Part shown: one piece after another, positions 53,151 through 63,284 of the stretch | How positions within the stretch are numbered: the first letter of the stretch is position 1 | Layout of the letters: each line of letters opens with the position of its first letter | Origin: Ketogulonicigenium vulgare WSH-001 | GTDB taxonomy: Bacteria; Pseudomonadota; Alphaproteobacteria; Rhodobacterales; Rhodobacteraceae | Assembly: GCF_000223375.1 (NCBI RefSeq) | Contig: NC_017384.1 | Span: forward strand, 2,674,501 to 2,738,500 | Direction of reading: 5' to 3' | DNA: 64,000 nt | Made by a program: the position numbers and the translations under genes | The notes under the pieces: model-generated | Seen by the model: only the letters and a program-made list of their open reading frames with translations | Databases searched by the model: none | Told to the model about the DNA's origin: nothing

Positions 53151-53669
53151 ATGCGCATTTTAGATGGAACCGAATCCGATCTGCCCGCCATCGTTGCGAT
53201 TTTTAATGATGCAGTCGTTAACACAACCGCAATCTGGAGCGACGTTCTAGCCACGGTTGAGGCTAGAAAGACCTGGATGGAGCAACGCCGGGCGGGGGGA
53301 TTCCCGGTGTTTGTGGCGAAAAATGAGGCAGATGAGGTGGTGGGATTCGCCAGCTATGGCCCCTATCGCCCCTTTGATGGCTTTCGCCTGACGGTCGAGC
53401 ATTCGGTCTATGTCCGCCCCGATCAGCGCGGCAAGGGCGTGGGCGGCAAGCTGCTGGATGCGTTGATCACCCATGCGCGGGGCGCGGGGCTGCATGTGAT
53501 GGTGGGCGGGATCACGGCGGATAACGCCGCCTCGATCACGCTGCATGAACGGCGCGGCTTCCAACAGGTCGGGCTGCTGCCGCAGGTCGGCGTCAAGTTC
53601 GGGCGCTGGCTGGATTTGGCGTTTTTACAGTTGAAACTGGATGATCTGCCGCATCCGAAAGCGGATTGA
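53151..53669 (+). CDS. GNAT acetyltransferase, phosphinothricin acetyltransferase-like
   Basis: A 172-residue N-acetyltransferase. MRILDGTESDLPAIVAIFND opens the fold, AIWSDVLATVEARKTWM is typical of the PAT/YncA group, and VYVRPDQRGKGVGGKLLDAL near 90-109 is the acetyl-CoA pocket (RGKGVG). NAASITLHERRGFQQVG follows. Members acetylate phosphinothricin or methionine sulfoximine; actual substrate here is unknown. ATG 53151 begins the domain; ATG 53139 is possible. It is a lone gene before aspS. Confidence 0.85.
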   Translation: MRILDGTESDLPAIVAIFNDAVVNTTAIWSDVLATVEARKTWMEQRRAGGFPVFVAKNEADEVVGFASYGPYRPFDGFRLTVEHSVYVRPDQRGKGVGGKLLDALITHARGAGLHVMVGGITADNAASITLHERRGFQQVGLLPQVGVKFGRWLDLAFLQLKLDDLPHPKAD

Positions 53670-53738
53670 ACGCGCCTTTGCCTTGACTTCCGCCGTCCTT
53701 GGCGGTGTATCGGCGTCAAAGCTTCCAAAGGATAAGCC

Positions 53739-55520
53739 ATGCACGCCTATCGCAGCCATACCTGCGCCGCCCTGAATGCCGCGAATGTCGGTCAGAACGT
53801 CCGCCTGTCGGGTTGGGTTCACCGCGTGCGAGATCATGGCGGCATCCTGTTCATCGACCTGCGCGACCATTACGGCATCACGCAGGTGCTGGTCGATCCG
53901 GACAGCCCGGCGTTTTCGGCCGTGGAAAAAGTGCGCGCCGAATGGTGTATCCGCATCGACGGTCTGGTGAAGGCACGCGATGCCTCGCTGGTGAACCCCA
54001 AACTCGCCACTGGCGAGATCGAGGTGTTCGTGCAGGACATCGAAGTGCTGGGCGCCGCCGCTGAACTGCCGCTGCAAGTGTTCGGCGAGCAGGAATACCC
54101 CGAGGAAACCCGCCTGCGCTATCGCTATCTGGACCTGCGCCGCGAAGATATGCAGCGCAAGATGACGCTGCGCTCGGATGTGGTGGCCTCGATCCGTCAA
54201 CGCATGTGGGGCAAGGGCTTCCGCGAATATCAGACGCCGATCATCACCTCGTCCTCGCCCGAAGGCGCGCGCGACTTCCTGATCCCCTCGCGTCTGCATC
54301 CCGGCAAATTCTATGCGCTGCCGCAGGCGCCCCAGCAGTTCAAACAGCTGCTGATGGTGTCGGGTTTCGACAAATACTTCCAGATCGCGCCCTGTTTCCG
54401 CGACGAAGACCCGCGCGCCGACCGCAGCCCGACCGATTTCTATCAGCTGGACATGGAAATGTCCTTTGTCACCCAGAAGGACGTGTTCGACACGATCCAG
54501 CCGGTGCTGTCGGGCCTGTTCGAGGAATTCGGTGGCGGTCGCAAGGTCGATACCGAATGGCCGCAGATCTCCTATAAGGACGCGGCTTTGTGGTATGGCA
54601 GCGACAAGCCCGACCTGCGCAACCCGATCAAGATGCAGGTCGTGTCCGAGCATTTCGCAGGCTCTGGCTTTGCTGTTTTTGCAAAACTGCTGGAACAAGA
54701 TGGCACCCAGATCCGCGCCATTCCCGCGCCGACCGGCGGCAGCCGCAAGTTCTGCGACCGCATGAACGTCTGGGCCCAGAAAGAGGGTCTGCCGGGCATG
54801 GGCTATATCTTCTGGCGCACCGGCGATAATGGCGAGATGGAGGCCGCAGGCCCCCTTGCCAAGAACATCGGCCCCGAGCGCACCGAGGCGATCCGTCTGC
54901 AACTGGGCCTTGGCCTTGGCGATGCGGCGTTTTTCCTGGGCGGCAAGCCCGCCGTGTTTGAAAAGATCGCTGGCAAAGCCCGCAACGAGATCGGCAACGA
55001 GCTGGGCCTGACGGAAAAAGACCGTTTCGCCTTTGCATGGATCGTCGACTTCCCGCTGTATCAGCAAGATGCCGAGACGGGTGCCTATGAATTCGAGCAC
55101 AACCCCTTCTCGATGCCGCAGGGCGGTCTGGAGGCGCTGAACGGCGATCCGCTGGCTGTGCGCGGCTATCAGTATGACCTGGCGTGCAACGGCTACGAGC
55201 TGGTTTCGGGCGCGATCCGGAACCACCAGCCCGAGATCATGTTCAAGGCGTTCGAGATTGCGGGCTATGGCCCCGATGAAGTGCGCCGCCGCTTTGGCGG
55301 TATGGTCAACGCCTTTACCTATGGAGCGCCGCCCCATGGCGGCTGCGCTGCCGGTATCGACCGTATCGTCATGCTGCTGGCGGACGAGCAGAACATCCGC
55401 GAGGTGATCCTGTTCCCGATGAACCAGCGCGCCGAAGACGTGATGATGGGCGCCCCGAACGAGCCGACGAACGAACAATTGCGTGAACTGCGCCTGCGCG
55501 TTCTGCCGCCCGAGGCGTAA
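53739..55520 (+). CDS. aspS: Aspartate--tRNA ligase, bacterial type
   Basis: A 593-residue class II synthetase. The anticodon-binding OB domain covers 1-110 ([20 protein letters not shown]), motif 1 and 2 lie in [20 protein letters not shown] and [20 protein letters not shown] near 218, a GAD insertion domain follows (about 280-420), and motif 3 is [19 protein letters not shown] near 527. The His33 in RVRDHGG matches the residue associated with non-discriminating enzymes that also charge tRNA-Asn; GatCAB is not in the window, so this is only a hint. Length is normal. Confidence 0.97.
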   Translation: MHAYRSHTCAALNAANVGQNVRLSGWVHRVRDHGGILFIDLRDHYGITQVLVDPDSPAFSAVEKVRAEWCIRIDGLVKARDASLVNPKLATGEIEVFVQDIEVLGAAAELPLQVFGEQEYPEETRLRYRYLDLRREDMQRKMTLRSDVVASIRQRMWGKGFREYQTPIITSSSPEGARDFLIPSRLHPGKFYALPQAPQQFKQLLMVSGFDKYFQIAPCFRDEDPRADRSPTDFYQLDMEMSFVTQKDVFDTIQPVLSGLFEEFGGGRKVDTEWPQISYKDAALWYGSDKPDLRNPIKMQVVSEHFAGSGFAVFAKLLEQDGTQIRAIPAPTGGSRKFCDRMNVWAQKEGLPGMGYIFWRTGDNGEMEAAGPLAKNIGPERTEAIRLQLGLGLGDAAFFLGGKPAVFEKIAGKARNEIGNELGLTEKDRFAFAWIVDFPLYQQDAETGAYEFEHNPFSMPQGGLEALNGDPLAVRGYQYDLACNGYELVSGAIRNHQPEIMFKAFEIAGYGPDEVRRRFGGMVNAFTYGAPPHGGCAAGIDRIVMLLADEQNIREVILFPMNQRAEDVMMGAPNEPTNEQLRELRLRVLPPEA

Positions 55521-55535
55521 ACACGTTGCCTTAGA

Positions 55536-55563
55536 TCTTTCGCGGGGGTATCTCCGCGAAAGA
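55536..55563 (+). terminator. Perfect hairpin between aspS and the DUF1467 gene
   Basis: 10-bp perfect stem TCTTTCGCGG / CCGCGAAAGA around an 8-base loop, 15 bases after the aspS stop. It has no T tract. It could protect or terminate the aspS transcript, or be a processing site. Confidence 0.55.
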
Positions 55564-55583
55564 CAGACCTACAGGAGCCGATC

Positions 55584-55907
55584 ATGACCATCACCTCTGT
55601 TTTCGTGGTTTTCGCCGTTAGCTGGTTCCTGACGCTGTTTATTGTTTTGCCCATCGGTCTGCGCACCCAAGGCGATGTGGGCGAGATTGTTCCGGGCACG
55701 CCAGCCTCGGCCCCGGCCGATTTCAATGCCAAGCGCACCATGCTGCTGACGACCATCTGGGCGACCGTGGTCTGGGCCGTGGTCTGCGGCATCATCCTGT
55801 CGGGCGTGATTAAAGTGCGCGACTTTGACTTTTTCCACCGCATGAACCCGCCGATCGAGCGCCCCGAGGCGCAAGTGATCGAACGGCGGGATCACACCGC
55901 CCACTGA
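55584..55907 (+). CDS. DUF1467 membrane protein
   Basis: A 107-residue alphaproteobacterial protein with two TM helices, VFAVSWFLTLFIVLPIGLRT near residue 9 and LLTTIWATVVWAVVCGIILSG near 55. The loop QGDVGEIVPGTPASAPADFN is a family hallmark. Function unknown. It is 63 bases after aspS and in the same direction; its stop abuts the stop of the nitroreductase on the other strand with no gap. Confidence 0.9.
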   Translation: MTITSVFVVFAVSWFLTLFIVLPIGLRTQGDVGEIVPGTPASAPADFNAKRTMLLTTIWATVVWAVVCGIILSGVIKVRDFDFFHRMNPPIERPEAQVIERRDHTAH

Positions 55908-56477
55908 TTATTCAGGCAATTCGCTGACGATCTGCGCCAAATCGGGGCGCGGGCGTTCGGGCGGGGTGCTGGTGCTGGTGCCGATATGGACAAAGCCGAC
56001 AAGGCTTTCGCCCAACTGCAGGCCCAGCCCCTCAGCCAAAAACGTTGGATCATAGGCTGTCCAGCCGGTCAGCCAATTGGCAGCAAAGCCGCTGGCCATC
56101 GCAGCGTTCAGCAGCGCCAGTGCGACCGCGCCTGCGGTATAGGTCTGTTCAATCGCAGGGACTTTGTCGGTCGGGCGGGGCACTTGCACCACGGCGATCG
56201 CAAAGGGGCTTTGGCTGAATTGCGTCACAGCCTTCAGCAGCGGGCCTTCCTCTTTCCCCAATGCGGCACCGCGCGCACCCGCCAGTGCGGCCAGCCGATC
56301 CAGCGCGCCGCGGCGCAGCAGGATAAAGCGGAACGGCTCTAACTTGCCATGGTCGGGGGTGCGAGCGGCGGCGGTCAGGATTGTTTGCAGCTGATCCGCG
56401 TCAGGCACCGGCAGGCTTAGAAGGCGCGCCGGATGCGAGCGGCGTTGCAGTAGAAATTCTAGGGCGGATTGGGTCAT
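55908..56477 (-). CDS. Nitroreductase family protein (FMN-dependent)
   Basis: A 189-residue flavoprotein. The FMN-binding Arg-Arg-Ser segment LLQRRSHPARLL lies near residue 10, AARTPDHGKLEPFRFILLRR near 37 supplies the phosphate contact, and MASGFAANWLTGW near 130 is the second. It resembles the YdjA/RutE-like compact nitroreductases. Substrate unknown. It is convergent with DUF1467, the two stop codons side by side. Confidence 0.9.
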   Translation of the reverse strand: MTQSALEFLLQRRSHPARLLSLPVPDADQLQTILTAAARTPDHGKLEPFRFILLRRGALDRLAALAGARGAALGKEEGPLLKAVTQFSQSPFAIAVVQVPRPTDKVPAIEQTYTAGAVALALLNAAMASGFAANWLTGWTAYDPTFLAEGLGLQLGESLVGFVHIGTSTSTPPERPRPDLAQIVSELPE

Positions 56478-56564
56478 CTTGTCCTGTCGTCAAATGATAA
56501 CTTGTGATCACTGTGGCTATGCAGGGGCTATCAGCCCCTCTTTTGCCACGATAGACTGCCCCAT

Positions 56565-56813
56565 ATGGATATGACAGAGCTTGCCGTTCCCGGCACCGAG
56601 ATCGCGGTTCGCGTGACGCCAAAAGCCTCGCGCGCAAGGATCTTGCGGGACGAGAGCGGGGTTTTGCGGGTCTATGTCACGGTCGTGCCCGAGGACGGCA
56701 AGGCAAATGCGGCTGTGACTGAACTGCTGGCCAAGGCTTTACGTATTCCTAAAAGCAAGCTGATTTTAAAAAGCGGCGCCACGGCGCGCGACAAGGTGTT
56801 TCGACTGTTATGA
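56565..56813 (+). CDS. DUF167 (YggU) family protein
   Basis: An 82-residue protein. VTPKASRARILRDESGVLRV and VPEDGKANAAVTELLAKALR then LKSGATARDKVFRL are the YggU/DUF167 signature. Function unknown in detail. The TGA overlaps the ATG of the next gene (ATGA), so it is coupled to the M48 protease. ATG 56571 is a second possible start. Confidence 0.93.
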   Translation: MDMTELAVPGTEIAVRVTPKASRARILRDESGVLRVYVTVVPEDGKANAAVTELLAKALRIPKSKLILKSGATARDKVFRLL

Positions 56814-57499
56814 CTGCTAAGGCCTTGCGTCCTCGTTCTTTTATCGCACTGATCGCGGTGCTTTTGCTGGCGGCTTGTGCTGCGCCTTCCCGCGATACCG
56901 CACCCACGGGCCGCGTCACCACCGGTGTCAGCCATCAGGGCGCCGCCCCGCTGAGCCCCGCAGATATGTCGCTGCGCGCGCAGGGCTTTATCTATGCGGC
57001 CTCGCAGGTCGAGCCGGTGGCCGAGCGCATCTGCCGCGAGCGCGCCCCGCAGCGCAATTGCGATTTCCAGATCGTGATCGACGATCAATCCGATATCGGC
57101 CCGAATGCCTATCAGACGCTGGATCGCTCGGGTCGGCCGATTGTCGCCATTACCCTGCCGCTGCTGTTCATGGTCGCCAACAGTGACGAGATCGCCTTTG
57201 TGCTGGCGCATGAGGCCGCCCACCATATCGAAGGCCACCTTGAACGGCGCAGCCAAAGCGTCGCGCAACTGGGCGAGATCCTGGGCAGTATGGTCTATTC
57301 GAAAGAGTTTGAATTGCAGGCGGATGCGCTGGGCACCTTGATCGCGGCCGAGGCTGGATTTGACCCGCTGCGCGGATCGGCGCTGTTCTTCCGCATCCCC
57401 GACCCGGCGGGCCGCATCCTCAGCAGCCATCCGGCGAATGCCGAGCGTCTGGATGTGATTCGCCGCACCTATGCCAATTACATGGCGCGGCGATCCTAA
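56810..57499 (+). CDS. M48-family metalloprotease, predicted lipoprotein
   Basis: A 229-residue enzyme. The signal ALIAVLLLAACAAP contains a lipobox LAAC with Cys near residue 22, so it is a membrane-anchored periplasmic or outer-membrane lipoprotein. LAHEAAHHIEGH near 138-149 is the HExxH zinc motif with an extra His, and KEFELQADALGTLIAAEAGF supplies the third ligand Glu. Related proteins (BepA/LoiP) act in envelope quality control. The substrate is unknown; start is the ATGA overlap. Confidence 0.9.
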   Translation: MTAKALRPRSFIALIAVLLLAACAAPSRDTAPTGRVTTGVSHQGAAPLSPADMSLRAQGFIYAASQVEPVAERICRERAPQRNCDFQIVIDDQSDIGPNAYQTLDRSGRPIVAITLPLLFMVANSDEIAFVLAHEAAHHIEGHLERRSQSVAQLGEILGSMVYSKEFELQADALGTLIAAEAGFDPLRGSALFFRIPDPAGRILSSHPANAERLDVIRRTYANYMARRS

Positions 57500-57508
57500 G
57501 GGGCGCCG

Positions 57509-58879
57509 TTAAACCGGCGTCCCCCACAGGTCGTAATCCTCGGCCTCGTCGACGGTGACGCGGACGATATCGCCGACGGACAGGCGCTCGACACCCTCGT
57601 CGATGAACAGGTTACCGTCGATTTCAGGCGCATCGGCCTTGGTGCGGCAGGTGGCAACGCCGTCTTCGATCTCGTCGATGATGACATCCATCTGCTGGCC
57701 GACTTTGGCTTGCAGCTTGGCGGCGGAAATGGCCTGTGCCTTTTCCATGAAGCGGTTCCAGCGGTCTTGCTTGACCTCGTCCGGCACATGATCGGGCAGC
57801 AGGTTCGATCGCGCGCCCGCCACATTCTCGTATTGGAAGCAGCCGACGCGATCCAGTTGCGCCTCGTCCAGCCAATCCAGCAGAGTCTGGAACTCGGCCT
57901 CGGTCTCGCCCGGATAACCGACGATAAAGGTCGAGCGCAGCGTGATATCGGGGCAGATGTCGCGCCATGCGGCAATCTCGTCCAGCGTCTTTGCGGCAGC
58001 GGCAGGGCGCGCCATGCGGCGCAGCACATCGGGATGCGCGTGTTGGAACGGAATATCCAGATAGGGCAGGATCAGCCCATCCGCCATCAGCGGGATCATG
58101 TCGCGCACATGCGGATAGGGATAGACGTAATGCATCCGCACCCAGGCACCCAGACTGCCCAAATCGCGTGCCAAATCAGTGATATGCGCGCGGTGGCCGC
58201 GTTCGGTCGCATATTTCAGATCAACGCCGTAAGCCGAGGTATCCTGACTGATGACCAGCAGTTCCTTGACCCCGCTTTGCACCAGCTTTTCCGCCTCGCG
58301 CACAATGGCAAAGGCGGGGCGGCTGACAAGGCGGCCGCGCATATCGGGGATGATGCAGAATTTGCACTTGTGGTTACAGCCCTCGGAAATCTTGAGATAG
58401 CTGTAATGGCGCGGCGTCAGCTTGATACCCGCGGCGGGCAGCAGGTCCACGAAAGGATCGGGCGATGGCGGCACGGCGACATGCACCGCATCCAGCACCT
58501 GCTCATACTGATGGGGGCCGGTGACGGCCATGACTTTGGGGTGGACGCCCGTGATATATTCGGGTTCGGCCCCAAGGCAGCCGGTCACGATGACCTTGCC
58601 GTTTTCCTGCAATGCCTCGCCAATCGCCTCAAGGCTTTCGGCCTTGGCGGAATCAAGGAAACCGCAGGTGTTGACGATGACCGCATCGGCCCCGGCATAA
58701 TCGGGGCTGATGGCGTAACCTTCGGCGCGCAGGCGCGTCAGGATACGTTCACTGTCGACAAGGGCTTTCGGGCAGCCAAGGCTGACCATGCCGATGGTCG
58801 GTTGACCGGGTCGGGGAGCCGTGTCGAAACGCGGACGCGGGGCTAGATCGGGGCGAAGATCGGGCGGATTTTGCGACAT
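57509..58879 (-). CDS. rimO: Ribosomal protein uS12 methylthiotransferase RimO
   Basis: A 456-residue radical-SAM enzyme that methylthiolates Asp88 of S12. The N-terminal UPF0004 domain holds [27 protein letters not shown] and [12 protein letters not shown] with the three cluster cysteines; the radical-SAM motif [11 protein letters not shown] lies near 168; the TRAM domain closes the protein ([20 protein letters not shown] region). ATG 58879 starts [11 protein letters not shown] 58888 is possible. It is convergent with the M48 gene; murJ lies upstream in the same strand direction. Confidence 0.96.
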   Translation of the reverse strand: MSQNPPDLRPDLAPRPRFDTAPRPGQPTIGMVSLGCPKALVDSERILTRLRAEGYAISPDYAGADAVIVNTCGFLDSAKAESLEAIGEALQENGKVIVTGCLGAEPEYITGVHPKVMAVTGPHQYEQVLDAVHVAVPPSPDPFVDLLPAAGIKLTPRHYSYLKISEGCNHKCKFCIIPDMRGRLVSRPAFAIVREAEKLVQSGVKELLVISQDTSAYGVDLKYATERGHRAHITDLARDLGSLGAWVRMHYVYPYPHVRDMIPLMADGLILPYLDIPFQHAHPDVLRRMARPAAAAKTLDEIAAWRDICPDITLRSTFIVGYPGETEAEFQTLLDWLDEAQLDRVGCFQYENVAGARSNLLPDHVPDEVKQDRWNRFMEKAQAISAAKLQAKVGQQMDVIIDEIEDGVATCRTKADAPEIDGNLFIDEGVERLSVGDIVRVTVDEAEDYDLWGTPV

Positions 58880-58922
58880 TGCGCGCATATACAGCCACCT
58901 TGCCGCCGCGAAAAGGCCCTTT

Positions 58923-60533
58923 CTATCGCCCCTTGCTGCGGCGCAGCATCGCCCGCACTTCGCGGATATCAAACGCCCGCAAAAGCTGGCCCGCGACAAA
59001 GTAAACACCCATGCCGCCAAAGACCAAAATCATCAGCGCCAGATAGCGCATCCGGCCCGGCTCTAGCATCGGGTTCAGCAGTGCATAGGCGATGGCAAGG
59101 AATACACCCATGATGGCCGCTGCCGCGCAGATCCGCCAAAAACGTGTGCGCAGTTGCGCGTCAACCTCGGCCGCCGCGCCCATTTTGCGCGAGCCGAGCC
59201 ACAGTTGCAGCACCATGCCCCAGCCCGCAACGGTTGTGCCGACGGCGGCTGCGATAAAGCCGATAAAGGGCGCCAGCGCGACAGCCGCGACGGCGTTCAC
59301 CACCAGCGAGACCAGCGCAAATCGGAACGGGCTGCGGGTGTCGGCGCGCGCGTAAAACAGCGGCTGCAGCACCTTTTGCATGACGAATGCAGGCAGACCC
59401 AGCCCGTATACGGCCAGTGCCAGCGCGGTTGCGGCGGTATCTGCCGAAGTGAACGCGCCCCGTTCATACATGACCGAGATCAGCGGCACCGCGATCACCA
59501 CCAGCGCGACAGCAGCAGGCACCGAGAGCATCAGCGCGAATTCGGTGGCGCGGTTCATGGCCTGCTTGCCCGCTTTGTCGTCACCCGCAGCAAGGCGGCG
59601 CGAGAGTTCGGGCAGCAGCACAACGCCAATCGCCGCACCCACTACACCCAGTGGTAGCTGATAGAGACGATCCGCGTAGCTCAGCCAGTTATAGGCGCCT
59701 TCGAAATAGCTTGCGACTTGGCGACCCACCAGCAGGTTGATCTGCACGACGCCCCCCGCCAACACGGCCGGCATGGCGATGATGGCCAGTTGCCGCAACT
59801 CGGGTGTCAGACGAGGGCGCTTGATCGTCATGGTAAAGCCCGCACGCCGCGCAGCCCACCACAGGGTCGCCAGTTGCAAAATACCGGCGACCGGCAGGCC
59901 CCAGGCCATGGCCCAGCCGATCCGCACACCGTCACCGCCGCCCGGCAGCGCATCGAAATGCGCGCCGATCACGATGGCCGGGATGAATGTCAGGTTCAAT
60001 AGCGCAGGCGCGGCGGCGGCGGCGCGAAAGCGCCCCGCTGCATTCAGTATACCCGACAGCAAAGCTGTCAATGAAATCAAAAGGATATAGGGAAATGTCA
60101 CGCGGGCATAGGCGGTGGCAAGGCTGAAGCGCGCGTCCCCGACCCAGCCCGAGGCCATCAGCCAGACCAGCACAGGCATGATCAGCATGCCGATGACCGA
60201 GAAGATCGTCAGAATAAACGCCATGCCGGCATAGGCGTCGCGGGCAAAGCCTGTCGCATCCTCGCCCGCCTCTAGCTTTTTGGCGAACATCGGCACAAAG
60301 GCCAGGTTGAACGCGCCTTCGGCAAAAAAGCGACGGAACATATTCGGCAAGGTAAAGGCAACGGCGAAGGCCTCGGCCACGGGGCCGGTGCCAAGATAGG
60401 CCGCCATCATGATATCGCGCGCGAATCCCAGCACGCGGCTGAGGAATGTCCACACGCCCACAGTGACGAAATTGGTCGCAAGGCGGATGGGCGAGGAGGC
60501 GCCAGAGGGCTTCCTAGATGTTTCTGTCGTCAC
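58923..60533 (-). CDS. murJ: Lipid II flippase MurJ
   Basis: A 536-residue polytopic protein with about 14 TM helices that flips lipid II across the inner membrane. [20 protein letters not shown] at the start carries the conserved Arg, [20 protein letters not shown] near 50-69 holds the RRxFAEGAF signature, and the core segment [20 protein letters not shown] near 290 follows. Its ATG overlaps the glnD stop codon (ATGA). The coupling of murJ after glnD is the usual alphaproteobacterial order. Confidence 0.97.
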   Translation of the reverse strand: MTTETSRKPSGASSPIRLATNFVTVGVWTFLSRVLGFARDIMMAAYLGTGPVAEAFAVAFTLPNMFRRFFAEGAFNLAFVPMFAKKLEAGEDATGFARDAYAGMAFILTIFSVIGMLIMPVLVWLMASGWVGDARFSLATAYARVTFPYILLISLTALLSGILNAAGRFRAAAAAPALLNLTFIPAIVIGAHFDALPGGGDGVRIGWAMAWGLPVAGILQLATLWWAARRAGFTMTIKRPRLTPELRQLAIIAMPAVLAGGVVQINLLVGRQVASYFEGAYNWLSYADRLYQLPLGVVGAAIGVVLLPELSRRLAAGDDKAGKQAMNRATEFALMLSVPAAVALVVIAVPLISVMYERGAFTSADTAATALALAVYGLGLPAFVMQKVLQPLFYARADTRSPFRFALVSLVVNAVAAVALAPFIGFIAAAVGTTVAGWGMVLQLWLGSRKMGAAAEVDAQLRTRFWRICAAAAIMGVFLAIAYALLNPMLEPGRMRYLALMILVFGGMGVYFVAGQLLRAFDIREVRAMLRRSKGR

Positions 60534-63256
60534 GAATGGGCCCTTTCGGCACCTTGTTTGATCGCCTCGCGCAGCTTGGCTTCCAACTGCTGACGGCGCC
60601 CTTCGGCATGGAATTTCAGGCCGAACATGTCTTTCACATAGAATGTATCGACCGCCTGCTCGCCATAGGTGGCGATGACGGCGGATGCGATATTGGCGTT
60701 TTGCGCGGCCAGCGTGCGCACCAGATCATGCAGCAGGCCCGGGCGGTCACGGGTGTCGACCTCGATAATCGTGTAGATGTCCGAGCCTTCGTTATCAAAG
60801 GTGATCAGCGTCGGCACGGTAAAGGCGCGCTCGCGTTTCTTGATCTTGTCCCGCTCTTTCATCGCTTCGCGCGGGACGACTTCGCCGTTCATCGTGCGGT
60901 CGATCATCTGGCGCAGGCGGGGCAGGCGGGCGGCCTCGAACGGGCGACCATCGGCATCTTGCACCCAGAAAGTGGCGGTCGCATAGCCGTCCTTGGTGGT
61001 ATAGGTGCGCGCATCGACCACGTTCGCCCCCACCAGCGCCAATGCGCCGGTCATACGGGAAAACAGGCCGGGGTGGTCAGACATGGCAAAGCTGGCGCGG
61101 GTCGCATCGCGATCGGGGTCTGGTGTCAGATCGATGCGGATCTCGGAATCATTGATGCCGCGCAGCAGGTTGGCAAAGACGACATGTGCCGATAGCGGCA
61201 GGCCCTGCCAATAGGGGCCGTAATGGCGCCCCGTCTCGGCGCGCAGATCGGCGGCGGGCCAGTCGTGCAAGGCCTCGCGCAGGGCGCGCTTTGCCTCGTC
61301 CTCGCGGGTGCGGCGGGACAGGGTGTCGGGGCCGCTGGCCAGCACCTCGGCGGTCGAGCGGTGCAGGCTGCGGATCAGCGCCGCTTTCCAGTTGTTCCAT
61401 GTACCGGGGCCGACGCCGCGAATGTCGCAGACGGTCAGCACGGTCAGCAGATCCAGCCGTTCACGCGATTCGACCATTTTGGCAAAGGCACGCACGGTAC
61501 GCGGTTCGGCAATGTCGCGTTTTTGCGCGGTATCGGACATCATCAGATGGTGACGGATCAGCCATTCCACCGTTTCGGATTCGCGCTTTGACAGGCCAAG
61601 GCGCGGCGCCACGCGGCGGGCGATTTGCGCCCCCAGCACGGAATGGTCTTCTTCGCGCCCCTTGCCGATATCATGCAGCAGCAGCGCCACATAAATCACG
61701 CGGCGGCTGATGCCAGCCTTGGTAATATCGCTGACCAGCGGCAGATCATCTGCCAGCTCTCCCGCCTCGATCGCGGCGAGGTTCGAGATACATTGGATCG
61801 TATGTTCGTCCACCGTGTAGTGGTGATACATATTGAACTGCATCATTGCGACGATGGGTTCGAATTCAGGGATGAACGCCGCCAGCACGCCGATTTCGTT
61901 CATATGGCGCAAGATGCGGGCCGGGTTGCCATGGCGCAGCAGCAGATCAAGGAAGATGCGATTGGCGCTGCGGCTTTCGCGCATATCGTCGTCGATGAGG
62001 TTCAGGTTAGCCGCCACCAGACGCAGCGCGTCGGGGTGGATCGGCGCGCCCATGCGGACGCTTTCCTCAAAGATGCGCAGCAGGTTCAATTTGTCGGCCA
62101 GAAACGCCTTTGGGTCGGCGACGGTCAGACGGTTGGTCTTTAGCGCATAGGGCGGCGCGACGGGGCGCTTGCGGGCGAACAGACGTGATAGCATCGGCGC
62201 GGGCTTGATCAGCTTGTCTTCTTGCACCGTCAGAAAGATGCGGGTCAACTCGCCCACTTTAGTCGCATGCAAAAAGTAATCTTGCATGAAATGTTCGACC
62301 GCCCGGCGACCGCGACTGTCGCGATACCCCATGCGCGAGGCGACCTCGACCTGCATGTCAAAGGTCAGCAGATCCACCTCGCGTTTGGCGATCAGATGCA
62401 GGTGGCAGCGCACCGCCCACAGGAAATCCTCGGCCAGACGGAATGTCTCGTATTCATCGGCGGTGAAGACGCCCTTTTGTACCAACTGTGCGGCATCCTG
62501 CACGTTGTAGACATATTTGCCGATCCAATAGAGGGATTGCAGATCGCGCAAGCCGCCCTTGCCCTCTTTCACATTCGGCTCGACCATATAGCGCTGGCCG
62601 CCTTGTTTCACGTGGCGCTGGGCCCGCTCGTCGAGTTTCGCCTCAATGAATTCAGAGGCGGTGTTCTTGAACAGCTCGTTCCATAGGCGGCTGCGCAGGG
62701 TTTGGAAAACTGTGGTGTTTCCATCCAGATAGCGCGCCTCGACCATGGCGGTGCGAATGGTGAAATCCTGTTTTGCCATCGCAATACAGTCATCCACTGT
62801 GCGCGAGGAATGACCGATTTTCAGCTTTAGGTCCCATAGGGTGTAAAGCAGGGATTCGATAACCGCCTCGGTCTCGCGCGACATGTTCGCGCGGGTGACG
62901 AACAGCAGATCGACATCGGAAAAGGGGGCCATCTCGCCGCGCCCATAGCCGCCGACGGCAACCATCGTCAGATCGCCTGCAGCGGGCGTGGGCTGCATCG
63001 GGCCGCGCGCAACCCACAGGGCCAGCGTCACAATGCAATCGGTCAGCCAGGCATAAGCATGGGTCACGCCCCGGCTTTCCAGCGGATTGGCCGCAAAGGC
63101 AGTGGCGATCACCGCGCGGCCATTGGCCATGGCGTCAGAAAGGATGGCGACAGTGGCGCGGCGCATATCCATCGGATCTGCAACGCCATCCAGCGCGGCC
63201 AGCAGCCGCGCTGTGATCGCAGGGGCGTCAAAGATTTCATGCGCCGGCCGGATCAT
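60530..63256 (-). CDS. glnD: Bifunctional uridylyltransferase/uridylyl-removing enzyme GlnD
   Basis: A 908-residue nitrogen sensor that modifies PII proteins. The nucleotidyltransferase domain has VGGYGRGEMAPFSDVDLLFV, the HD hydrolase domain has HHYTVDEHTIQCISN and LLHDIGKGREEDHSVLGAQI, and two ACT domains close the protein (SMTGALALVGANVVDARTYT-like and DRPGLLHDLVRTLAAQNANI). ATG 63256 (MIRPAHEIFD) is chosen; a TTG at 63325 would lengthen it by 23 residues and overlap the upstream gene. The gene order PBP activator, glnD, murJ is seen here. Confidence 0.95.
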   Translation of the reverse strand: MIRPAHEIFDAPAITARLLAALDGVADPMDMRRATVAILSDAMANGRAVIATAFAANPLESRGVTHAYAWLTDCIVTLALWVARGPMQPTPAAGDLTMVAVGGYGRGEMAPFSDVDLLFVTRANMSRETEAVIESLLYTLWDLKLKIGHSSRTVDDCIAMAKQDFTIRTAMVEARYLDGNTTVFQTLRSRLWNELFKNTASEFIEAKLDERAQRHVKQGGQRYMVEPNVKEGKGGLRDLQSLYWIGKYVYNVQDAAQLVQKGVFTADEYETFRLAEDFLWAVRCHLHLIAKREVDLLTFDMQVEVASRMGYRDSRGRRAVEHFMQDYFLHATKVGELTRIFLTVQEDKLIKPAPMLSRLFARKRPVAPPYALKTNRLTVADPKAFLADKLNLLRIFEESVRMGAPIHPDALRLVAANLNLIDDDMRESRSANRIFLDLLLRHGNPARILRHMNEIGVLAAFIPEFEPIVAMMQFNMYHHYTVDEHTIQCISNLAAIEAGELADDLPLVSDITKAGISRRVIYVALLLHDIGKGREEDHSVLGAQIARRVAPRLGLSKRESETVEWLIRHHLMMSDTAQKRDIAEPRTVRAFAKMVESRERLDLLTVLTVCDIRGVGPGTWNNWKAALIRSLHRSTAEVLASGPDTLSRRTREDEAKRALREALHDWPAADLRAETGRHYGPYWQGLPLSAHVVFANLLRGINDSEIRIDLTPDPDRDATRASFAMSDHPGLFSRMTGALALVGANVVDARTYTTKDGYATATFWVQDADGRPFEAARLPRLRQMIDRTMNGEVVPREAMKERDKIKKRERAFTVPTLITFDNEGSDIYTIIEVDTRDRPGLLHDLVRTLAAQNANIASAVIATYGEQAVDTFYVKDMFGLKFHAEGRRQQLEAKLREAIKQGAERAHS

Positions 63257-63284
63257 ACCGGCGGGCGCTGAGATCACCTGCGGC

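Noticed and set aside
53625..55478. 617-codon open frame opposite aspS
   Set aside because: aspS is complete; the antisense product has no recognisable motif and extends over the aspS gene only because of base composition.
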